A DNA stretch of 64,000 bases from positions 40,273 through 104,272 of the forward strand of contig NZ_JALJRY010000038.1 of the NCBI RefSeq assembly GCF_024519455.1. Reading direction: 5' to 3'. The DNA comes from Streptomyces sp. STR69. Its GTDB lineage: Bacteria; Actinomycetota; Actinomycetes; Streptomycetales; Streptomycetaceae. The translations under genes and the position numbers were made by a program. This document shows, piece after piece, positions 57,478-64,000 of the stretch (position 1 is the first letter of the stretch; each line of letters begins with the position of its first letter). The notes beneath the pieces are model-generated. The model was not told the origin of the DNA, ran no database searches, and saw only the letters and a list, made by a program, of their open reading frames with translations.

Positions 57478-59739
57478 GTGGAATTGTCAAACAGCGATGA
57501 AATTCACGGTGAGCAGGAATTCATCGACGGTCTGTACACACGCGTGGACGCGCTGCGCGGCGCCACCGAGGACTCCGTCACGGACGCGCTCGGGCAGGGC
57601 AACACGCCCATGCAGGCCCGGCTGGAGCGGGACATCCTGGTCGCCGAGCGCTCGGGGCTGCTCGCCGCGCTGAACGCCGTGGACGGCTCGCTCTGCTTCG
57701 GCCGGATCGACCTGACCTCCGGAGTCCGGCACCACATCGGCCGGATCGGCATCCGCGCCGACGACGCCGACCTCACCCCCATCCTGATCGACTGGCGGGC
57801 CGAGGTCGCCCGCCCCTTCTACCTCGCCACCGGCCACACCCCGATGGGTCTGCGTCGCCGCCGGCACCTCACCACCGACGGCCGTCGAGTCACCGCCCTG
57901 CACGACGAGATCCTCGACCTGGGTGACGCCACCCGCACCGGCCACGAGGACCCGAGCGGCGACGCGGTGCTGCTGGCCGCGCTCAACTCCGCGCGCACCG
58001 GCCGGATGAGCGACATCGTGCAGACCATCCAGGCCGAACAGGACGAGATCATCAGGGCACCCCATCGCGGGGTGCTCGTCGTCGAGGGCGGACCCGGTAC
58101 CGGCAAGACCGCCGTCGCGCTGCACCGGGCCGCGTATCTCCTCTACGAACACCGGGAGTTGCTCGCCAAGCGGGCCGTCCTCATCGTCGGCCCGAACCCC
58201 GCGTTCCTCGGCTACATCGGCGAGGTGCTGCCCTCCCTCGGGGAGACCGGCGTGCTCCTCGCGACGGTCGGCGAGCTCTTCCCCGGCGTGAAGGCGACCA
58301 CCGCCGACAGCCGGGCCGCCGCCGCGGTGAAGGGCCGCGCCGACATGGCGGACGTCCTCGCCAGGGTCGTACGCGACTGGCAGTCGCTGCCCGACCCGGT
58401 GATCGCGATCGAGCACGACCGCGAGATCCTCATGCTCGACGACGGCCTGGTCCGGATGGCCCGTGACCGCACCCGCGAGGCCGGGCTCCCGCACAACGCG
58501 GCCCGCGAGCACTTCGAGGGGCACATCCTCAACACGCTCACCGAGATGGTCGCCGAGCGCATCGGCACCGACCCCTTCGACGGCAGCAACCTGCTCGACC
58601 CCAGCGACATCACCCAGATCCGCGACGAACTCGCCGAGAACCCCGAAGTCTGGGCCGCCATCGACCAGTTGTGGCCGCGGCTGACCCCGCAGTACCTCGT
58701 CGCGGACTTCCTCGCCGACCCGGTGGGCTACGTCTCCGACGACGACGCGGACGCCATCCGCCGCCCGGTGACCCGGGCGTGGACCGTGGCGGACGTACCG
58801 CTGCTCGACGAGGCCGCCGAACTCCTCGGCCGCGACGACCGGGTGCGGCAGGCGCGGGTTCAGCGTGAGCGCGAGGAGCAAGTGTCGTTCGCGCAGGGCG
58901 TGTTGGACGTGTCCTTCGCCTCCAGGACCTTCGAGTTCGAGGACAAGGAGGAGGACGACCCCGAGGGCTCCGAGGTGCTGTCCGCGCACGACATCATCGA
59001 CGCGGAGCGCTTCGCCGAGCGGCACGAGGAGGAGGACCACCGCAGCGCCGCCGAGCGCGCGGCGGCCGACCGCACCTGGGCGTTCGGCCACATCATCGTC
59101 GACGAGGCACAGGAACTCTCCCCGATGGCCTGGCGGTTGCTCATGCGGCGCAGCCCCACCCGCTCCATGACCCTGGTCGGCGACCCGGCCCAGACGGCCG
59201 AGGCGGCGGGCGTCGGCTCCTGGTCGGAGATCCTCGCCCCCTACGTCGAGGACCGCTTCACCCACACCCGCCTCGGCGTCAACTACCGCACCCCCGCCGA
59301 GATCATGGACCTCGCGGCGGCGGTCGTCCGCGCGGAGAACCCCGACTTCGAACCGCCGAGTTCGGTACGGTCCACTGGCGTACGGCCCTGGGTGCGCGCC
59401 ACCGACGACCTCCCCGGCGCGGTCGCCAAGGCCGTCGGCGAACTCACCCCCGCGGAGGGCCGGTTGGCCGTCATCGCACCGCGCGACCTGCACCGGCGGC
59501 TGGCCGCGCGGCTGGACGGTGTGACGGCGGGCACGGAGCCGGATCTGACGCAGAGCGTCGTTCTCCTCACCCCGCGCCAGGCCAAGGGGCTGGAGTTCGA
59601 CTCCGTGCTTGTCGTCGAGCCCGGTCGGTACGGCACGAGCGACCTGTATGTGGCGTTGACCCGGGCTACTCAGCGGCTCGGGGTACTGCACACGGGATCG
59701 CTGCCGCGCGCGCTCTCCGATGTACCGGAGACGCTCTAG
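57478..59739 (+). CDS. helD: HelD-like superfamily 1 helicase / RNA polymerase-associated factor
   Basis: 753 residues. An N-terminal coiled-coil region (1-75) is followed by the HelD-specific block GRIGIRADDADLTPILIDWRAE. The split UvrD-like ATPase follows, with Walker A GGPGTGKTA at 204-212, Walker B VDEAQ around 541-545, LVGDPAQTAEAAG and a C-terminal LTPRQAKGLEFDSVLVVEP with VALTRATQRL. Actinobacterial HelD removes stalled RNA polymerase from DNA and can affect rifampicin response (known for the family). There is no clear ribosome site before the GTG. The stop shares CTAG with the convergent glgB stop. Confidence 0.9.
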   Translation: MELSNSDEIHGEQEFIDGLYTRVDALRGATEDSVTDALGQGNTPMQARLERDILVAERSGLLAALNAVDGSLCFGRIDLTSGVRHHIGRIGIRADDADLTPILIDWRAEVARPFYLATGHTPMGLRRRRHLTTDGRRVTALHDEILDLGDATRTGHEDPSGDAVLLAALNSARTGRMSDIVQTIQAEQDEIIRAPHRGVLVVEGGPGTGKTAVALHRAAYLLYEHRELLAKRAVLIVGPNPAFLGYIGEVLPSLGETGVLLATVGELFPGVKATTADSRAAAAVKGRADMADVLARVVRDWQSLPDPVIAIEHDREILMLDDGLVRMARDRTREAGLPHNAAREHFEGHILNTLTEMVAERIGTDPFDGSNLLDPSDITQIRDELAENPEVWAAIDQLWPRLTPQYLVADFLADPVGYVSDDDADAIRRPVTRAWTVADVPLLDEAAELLGRDDRVRQARVQREREEQVSFAQGVLDVSFASRTFEFEDKEEDDPEGSEVLSAHDIIDAERFAERHEEEDHRSAAERAAADRTWAFGHIIVDEAQELSPMAWRLLMRRSPTRSMTLVGDPAQTAEAAGVGSWSEILAPYVEDRFTHTRLGVNYRTPAEIMDLAAAVVRAENPDFEPPSSVRSTGVRPWVRATDDLPGAVAKAVGELTPAEGRLAVIAPRDLHRRLAARLDGVTAGTEPDLTQSVVLLTPRQAKGLEFDSVLVVEPGRYGTSDLYVALTRATQRLGVLHTGSLPRALSDVPETL

Positions 59740-62174
59740 GCCGGCCGGAGCCACACCGTCGCCAGCGGTGGCAGCGTAAGCCGGATGCTCGCCGCCCGGC
59801 CGTGCCAGGGGGTTGGCTCAGGCTTGATGGGGTCGGGGTTGGTGACGTCGCTGCCGCCGTAGACGGCGGTGTCGGTGTTGAGGGCTTCGTGCCAGGCCGG
59901 GGTGTCGTCCGGGACGCCCAGGCGGTAGTCGTGGCGGACCACGGGGGAGAAGTTGCTGACGGCGAGGAGGGGGGTGCCGTCGGCGTCGTAGCGGAGGAAG
60001 GCGAAGACGTTGTCCTCGGCGGCGTCGCCCGTTGTCCACTGGAAGCCGGTGGGACTGGTGTCGAGCTGCCAGAGGGCGGGTGTCGTGCGGTAGACCGTGT
60101 TGAGGTCGCGGACCAGGTCGCGCACGCCCCGGTGGTCGGCTTCGGCGCCGTAGGCCGGGTCGAGGAGCCACCAGTCGGGGCCGTGGGTCTCGGACCACTC
60201 GGCGCCCTGGGCGAACTCCTGGCCCATGAAGAGGAGTTGCTTGCCGGGGTGGGCCCACATGAAGGCGAGGTAGGCGCGGAGGTTGGCGCGCTGCTGCCAC
60301 CAGTCGCCGGGCATCTTCGACACCAACGAGCGCTTGCCGTGGACCACTTCGTCGTGGGAGATGGGCAGGACGTAGTTCTCGCTGTACGCGTACACCATGG
60401 AGAAGGTCATCTCGCCGTGGTGGTGCCGGCGGTGGACCGGGTCGTGCGACATGTAGTCGAGCGAGTCGTGCATCCAGCCCATGTTCCACTTGAACCCGAA
60501 GCCGAGGCCGCCGGTGTCGGTGGGGCGGGTCACGCCGTCCCAGGCGGTGGACTCCTCGGCGATCGTCACCGCTCCGGGCACCCTGCGGTACACGGTCGCG
60601 TTCATCTCCTGGAGGAAGGCGACGGCGTCCAGGTTCTCCCGGCCGCCGTGCTCGTTCGGGGTCCACTGGCCCGGCTCGCGCGAGTAGTCGAGGTAGAGCA
60701 TCGAGGCGACCGCGTCCACGCGCAGGCCGTCGATGTGGAACTCCTCGCACCAGTAGACGGCGTTCGCCACCAGGAAGTTGCGCACCTCACGGCGGCCGAA
60801 GTCGAACTCCAGGGTGCCCCAGTCGGGGTGCGCGGCCCGCAGCGGGTCCTCGTGCTCGTACAGGGGCCGTCCGTCGAACTCGGCCAACGCCCAGTCGTCG
60901 CGCGGGAAGTGCGCCGGAACCCAGTCCATGATCACGCCGATACCGGCCCGGTGGAGGGCGTCGACCAGGAACTTGAAGTCGTCGGGGGTGCCGAGGCGGG
61001 CGGTCGGGGCGTAGAAGCCGGTGACCTGGTAGCCCCAGGAACCGCCGAAGGGGTGCTCGGCGACCGGCATCAGCTCTACGTGCGTGAAGCCCAAGTCCTT
61101 GACGTAGGCGGGGAGCTGCTCGGCGAGCTGACGGTACGTCAACCCGGGCCGCCAGGAGGCGAGATGGATCTCGTAGGCGGAGAACGGTGCCTCGTGGACC
61201 GGGACTTCGGTGCGCCGGGCCAGCCACTCCGCGTCGTCCCACTCGTGGTGCGAGGCCGTCACGATGGAGGACGTGGCGGGCGGGACCTCGGTGCGGCGGG
61301 CCATCGGGTCGGCGCGCATGGTCTTGGAACCGTCCGGCCTGGTGATCTCGAACTTGTACAGCTCGCCCTCGCCGATGCCCGGCAGGAACAGTTCCCAGAC
61401 GCCGGTGGCGCCGAGCGAGCGCATCGGGGCGCCCGTGCCGTCCCAGAAGTTGAAGGTGCCGGCCACCCGTACGCCCCGGGCGTTCGGTGCCCACACCGTG
61501 AAGCGGGTGCCGGTGACTCCCTGGTGCGTCATCGGCTCCGCGCCGAGCGCCCGCCACAGCTGCTCGTGCCGGCCCTCGCCGATCAGATGCAGGTCCAGGT
61601 CACCGAGCGCGGGCAGAAAACGGTACGCGTCCTCGATGTCCTGCACGGTGCCGTCGTAGGCCACGAGCAGTCGGTACTCCGGCACGTCGGGCAAGGGGAG
61701 CAGGCCCGAGAAGAAACCGTCCCCGTCGTCGTGCAGCTCGGCCGTCGACCCGTCCGCCACGACCGTCACTCCGAGCGCGAACGGCCGGAACACCCGGAAC
61801 GCGATGCCGCCGGGGACCGGGTGGGCGCCGAGCACGGAGTGCGGGGCGTGGTGGGTGCCGTGGAGGAGACGGTCGCGGTCGACGGCATCGAGGGCGGGGG
61901 ATATGGCGATCTCCGTTGCGGGTGCGGGTGCGGGTGCGGGTGCGGGTGCGGGTGCAGGGGTGGGAGTGGGGGTGGGGGTGGTCGAGTCGGTGCCCGTGCC
62001 GGCTGTGCTCGTCTTCTTCACTGAGGCCTTCTTCGTCGAAGCCTTCTTGGCGGAGGCCTTCTTCAGCGAACTCTTCGTCGCCGAGTTCTTCTTCCCGGAG
62101 CCCTTCTTGGCCTTCGCCTTCTTCGCGGCGGCCTTCTTCGGATCCGGACCGTTGGACGGGTGGCGCGGGGTCAC
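59736..62174 (-). CDS. glgB: 1,4-alpha-glucan branching enzyme with basic N-terminal tail
   Basis: 812 residues from GTG 62174 (AGGAGG 11 bases upstream). It introduces alpha-1,6 branches into glycogen-like glucan. Residues 13-54 are a Lys/Ala-rich tail of AKKA/TKKA type, resembling histone H1 or HupS tails. Residues 66-86 are Thr-Pro and Ala-Pro repeats. The GlgB N1 module, CBM48 (about 210-300) and GH13 barrel follow. In the barrel Asp487 of LRVDAV is the nucleophile, Glu540-Glu541 of IAEES hold the acid, and ISHDEVVHGKRSL the third carboxylate. It is third in the treS-mak-glgB order and 26 bases after the maltokinase stop. It overlaps the helD stop by 4 bases, convergent. Confidence 0.95.
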   Translation of the reverse strand: MTPRHPSNGPDPKKAAAKKAKAKKGSGKKNSATKSSLKKASAKKASTKKASVKKTSTAGTGTDSTTPTPTPTPAPAPAPAPAPAPATEIAISPALDAVDRDRLLHGTHHAPHSVLGAHPVPGGIAFRVFRPFALGVTVVADGSTAELHDDGDGFFSGLLPLPDVPEYRLLVAYDGTVQDIEDAYRFLPALGDLDLHLIGEGRHEQLWRALGAEPMTHQGVTGTRFTVWAPNARGVRVAGTFNFWDGTGAPMRSLGATGVWELFLPGIGEGELYKFEITRPDGSKTMRADPMARRTEVPPATSSIVTASHHEWDDAEWLARRTEVPVHEAPFSAYEIHLASWRPGLTYRQLAEQLPAYVKDLGFTHVELMPVAEHPFGGSWGYQVTGFYAPTARLGTPDDFKFLVDALHRAGIGVIMDWVPAHFPRDDWALAEFDGRPLYEHEDPLRAAHPDWGTLEFDFGRREVRNFLVANAVYWCEEFHIDGLRVDAVASMLYLDYSREPGQWTPNEHGGRENLDAVAFLQEMNATVYRRVPGAVTIAEESTAWDGVTRPTDTGGLGFGFKWNMGWMHDSLDYMSHDPVHRRHHHGEMTFSMVYAYSENYVLPISHDEVVHGKRSLVSKMPGDWWQQRANLRAYLAFMWAHPGKQLLFMGQEFAQGAEWSETHGPDWWLLDPAYGAEADHRGVRDLVRDLNTVYRTTPALWQLDTSPTGFQWTTGDAAEDNVFAFLRYDADGTPLLAVSNFSPVVRHDYRLGVPDDTPAWHEALNTDTAVYGGSDVTNPDPIKPEPTPWHGRAASIRLTLPPLATVWLRPA
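61919..61975. repeat. Hexanucleotide tract encoding the Ala-Pro linker of GlgB
   Basis: GGTGCG-type units repeat about seven times on the + strand, merging into GGGGGTG units, and encode alternating Ala-Pro then Thr-Pro on the minus strand. Length variation by slippage is likely between strains. Confidence 0.8.
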
Positions 62175-62200
62175 GGGCGGGGCCTCCTGGGCGGGGTGGG

Positions 62201-63574
62201 TCAGGTCGTGGGGTTGGCGAGGCGGCGTACGGCGGAGAGCGGGACCGGGAGCCAGTCGGGGCGGTGCCGGGCCTCGTAGACGACCTCGTAGACCGCCTTG
62301 TCCGTCTCGTACGCGCGCAGCAGGACGGGGTCGGTGCGCGGGTCCGCACCGGTGATCTCCGCGTACCCCGAGCAGTAGGCGGCCCGGCACCTGCTCGCCC
62401 AGTCCGGGGCCGGCGGGTCGGCGGAGTGGGCCGCGTAGTCGAAGGAACGCAGCATCCCCGCGATGTCCCGCACCGGCGGCTGGGGCAGTCGGCGTTCCGC
62501 CAGCGGCCGGGACGGCTCGCCCTCGAAGTCGATCAGCGACCACTCCCCGGACGGCGAGCGCAGACACTGGCCGAGGTGCAGGTCGCCGTGGATGCGCTGG
62601 GCGGTCCAGGTGTGCCCCTCGGCCGCGAGATCGGCCAGCGCCGAGAACGCCGTACGCAGTCCGGGCGCGTACGGCCGGAGCGCGGGGACCGCCTGTGCCG
62701 CCGCGTCGAGCCGCTCGGTCATGCCCGTGACCAGCAGGTCCAGCTGTACGCGGCCCAGGGTCGTGGTCGGCAGTGCCCGGGCCAGCGCCACATGCACCTC
62801 GGCCGTGGCCCGCCCCAGCGCCCGCGACTCCGCGCCGAAGTCCTCGCCCTTGCGCAGCTCGCGCAGCGCCAGTTCCCAGCCGTCGGTCGCGCCCCGCACG
62901 AACGGCTGGAGCACCCCGAGGACGTACGGCTCGTCGGCGAACTCCGCCCGCAGCCACGCCGTCGGCGCCGGCACCCGGGGGCAGCCCTCCAGGGCGAGGG
63001 CCAGCGGGAGTTCCAGGTCGGGGTTGGTGCCGGGGACGATCCGGCGCAGCAGCTTCAGGATGAACGTGTCGCCGTAGACGACGGACGAGTTGGACTGTTC
63101 GGCGGTCATCAGGCGGGGTGCCAGACCGGCCGCGATCTCCTGGCCCGGGTCCCGTTCGAAGCGCAGCCCGCCGATGTGGGCCTGGGTGCGCAGGGCCTCC
63201 AGGAGCACCTCGGCGGGCCGGGGGTCGTGCAGGGCCTCGTACACCGTGCGTCCGGCGAGCGGGCCCTCCTCCACATGTCCGATCAGCGCGGGCGCGAGCC
63301 GGGGTGGCAGCGCCTCGCGCACACCTATGAGGAGCTGGTAGCAGTCGCCCGGAGCGGGTGACTGCTGGGCGCGGACCAGCAGGTGGTAGAGGCCGAGCGC
63401 GCCGTCCGCCGGGAGGAGCTCGGTGGCGGCCACCAGCGCGAAACCGGTGACGGGACGGCCTTTGCCCGCGAACCACCGCTGCCTCGGCAGCCACTCCCGC
63501 AGGAGGGGGTCGAGGGATGCGAGGAGGCCGGGACCGGGACTGGTCCGGCCGGAAAGTGTGACAGTTTCCGCCAT
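62201..63574 (-). CDS. mak: Maltokinase (Mak/Pep2)
   Basis: 457 residues. It phosphorylates maltose to maltose 1-phosphate, the donor for GlgE. The N-terminal cap (REWLPRQRWFAGKGRPV) is typical for maltokinases. The kinase core has HGDLHLGQ at 329-336 (catalytic loop) and LIDFEGEPSRPL (metal-binding DFEG). The ATG at 63574 is chosen because AAAGGAA lies upstream and the frame before it is Arg/Pro-rich. It lies between treS and glgB, the standard GlgE-pathway order; in several actinobacteria treS and mak are fused, here they are separate. Confidence 0.94.
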   Translation of the reverse strand: MAETVTLSGRTSPGPGLLASLDPLLREWLPRQRWFAGKGRPVTGFALVAATELLPADGALGLYHLLVRAQQSPAPGDCYQLLIGVREALPPRLAPALIGHVEEGPLAGRTVYEALHDPRPAEVLLEALRTQAHIGGLRFERDPGQEIAAGLAPRLMTAEQSNSSVVYGDTFILKLLRRIVPGTNPDLELPLALALEGCPRVPAPTAWLRAEFADEPYVLGVLQPFVRGATDGWELALRELRKGEDFGAESRALGRATAEVHVALARALPTTTLGRVQLDLLVTGMTERLDAAAQAVPALRPYAPGLRTAFSALADLAAEGHTWTAQRIHGDLHLGQCLRSPSGEWSLIDFEGEPSRPLAERRLPQPPVRDIAGMLRSFDYAAHSADPPAPDWASRCRAAYCSGYAEITGADPRTDPVLLRAYETDKAVYEVVYEARHRPDWLPVPLSAVRRLANPTT

Positions 63575-63670
63575 GGCGTCACGTTCCTTTCCCCGGGGTG
63601 GTCGGGGTGTCACTGTTGCGTGCCCCGGGCGGGGCGGGGGAAACCGGATCCACCCCGCCCCACGGGGTGA

Positions 63671-64000
63671 CTAGGCGGCTTCCTTGCGGAGCCGGAACCA
63701 GTAGAAGCCGTGCCCCGCCAAGGTCAGCAAGTACGGCAGCTCTCCTACGGCCGGAAAGCGCACCCCGCCGAACAGTTCGACCGGATGCCTTCCATTGAAC
63801 GCCCGCAGGTCAAGTTCCGTCGGCTGCGCGAACCGGGAGAAGTTGTTCACGCACAGGACGAGGTCGTCCTCGTACTCGCGCAGGAAGGCGATCACCGCGG
63901 GATTCGACGACGGCAGTTCCCGGTACGAGCCGAGGCCGAACGCCAGGTTCTGCTTGCGGATCTCGATCATGCGGCGGGTCCAGTGCAGCAGCGAGGAGGG
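63671..64000 (-). CDS. treS: Trehalose synthase, C-terminal fragment (runs off window)
   Basis: Last 109 residues of a TreS-type GH13 isomerase converting trehalose to maltose. The fragment starts in the end of the barrel (LLHWTRRMIEIRKQN). It continues with FGLGSYRELPSSNPAVIAFLRE and finishes with the C-terminal beta domain (VNNFSRFAQPTELDL, ELPYLLTLAGHGFYWFRL). The frame is open to the window edge. It supplies maltose to the maltokinase encoded 96 bases downstream. Confidence 0.92.
   Translation of the reverse strand, partial: PSSLLHWTRRMIEIRKQNLAFGLGSYRELPSSNPAVIAFLREYEDDLVLCVNNFSRFAQPTELDLRAFNGRHPVELFGGVRFPAVGELPYLLTLAGHGFYWFRLRKEAA

Noticed and set aside
57340..57480. Rifamycin-associated element ahead of helD
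   Set aside because: The GC hairpin at 57365-57394 has a terminator form with a T-rich tail and lacks the GGGGCTTGC/GCAAGCCCC arms I recall for that element.
59802..62024. 740-residue + strand frame antisense to glgB
   Set aside because: Branching-enzyme motifs on the minus strand are unambiguous; the antisense product is low-complexity Val/Gly/Glu/Asp.
1..64000. tRNA/rRNA genes, CRISPR arrays, IS elements, prophage or attachment sites
   Set aside because: No cloverleaf with a T-loop consensus, no spaced direct repeats of 20-40 bases, no transposase or integrase motifs and no flanking target duplications were found by eye.

Overview
The window is high-GC actinobacterial DNA, almost certainly from a Streptomyces chromosome core. 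The basis is the GTG/ATG starts with GGAGG-type ribosome sites, the strong G/C bias at third codon positions, the adjacent polarity genes filP and scy, and a gene order that (from memory, not searched) follows the S. coelicolor SCO539x to SCO544x interval. There are no rRNA, tRNA, CRISPR, phage or IS genes that I can support.

Layout. 0.1-3.9 kb: an ABC exporter pair, a DHA2-type drug exporter and a divergent TetR regulator with a palindromic operator. 3.9-9 kb: the cytoskeletal coiled-coil genes filP and scy. 9-12 kb: methylmalonyl-CoA epimerase, a thiolase and meaB. 12-17.2 kb: an MFS transporter, a MarR regulator, three tandem AIM24-family genes, two small membrane proteins and a thiamine-binding-type protein. 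17.4-22.2 kb: a cellulose-synthase-like glycosyltransferase, a GlxA-type copper radical oxidase and a GH6 glucanase, which together look like a tip-glycan synthesis and maturation unit. 22.2-25.8 kb: a degenerate repeat tract, an ArsR-like regulator, an MFS transporter, MarR and a DUF3817 protein. 25.8-29.4 kb: icmA (isobutyryl-CoA mutase large subunit) behind a 24-bp palindrome, a TetR gene and a thioredoxin-TPR protein. 29.4-32.7 kb: a long intergenic region with three TTAC...GTAA-type palindromes, then a DUF6230 / DUF6114 / Ser-Thr-rich exported protein operon. 33-39.1 kb: a central carbon node with pyruvate kinase, acetate kinase, phosphotransacetylase and phosphofructokinase.

39-50.2 kb is the accessory part. 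It holds a HAD hydrolase, an NB-ARC-TPR (bacterial NLR-like) protein, a three-gene sugar ABC importer with a DasR-like site in its promoter, and then a second, inverted NB-ARC-TPR gene. Directly upstream of that gene, in another reading frame, is a nucleoside phosphorylase / MTA-SAH-nucleosidase-like protein. A four-helix membrane protein is encoded divergently 26 bp away. The nucleosidase ends in a short peptide that also opens the first NB-ARC-TPR protein, so the second locus looks like a split or frameshifted three-part STAND protein. I regard this as the best candidate for an unusual, possibly conflict/defence-related, system here.

50-54 kb: a CitA/CitB-type two-component system divergent from a C4-dicarboxylate symporter. 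54-57.4 kb: a DUF2127 protein preceded by a perfect 19-bp hairpin, a NAD-dependent epimerase-like protein, an Lrp regulator and an overlapping MerR-thioredoxin pair. 57.4-59.7 kb: a HelD-like helicase. 59.7-64 kb: glgB, maltokinase and the 3' end of treS, that is, the trehalose-to-glycogen (GlgE) pathway, running off the window.
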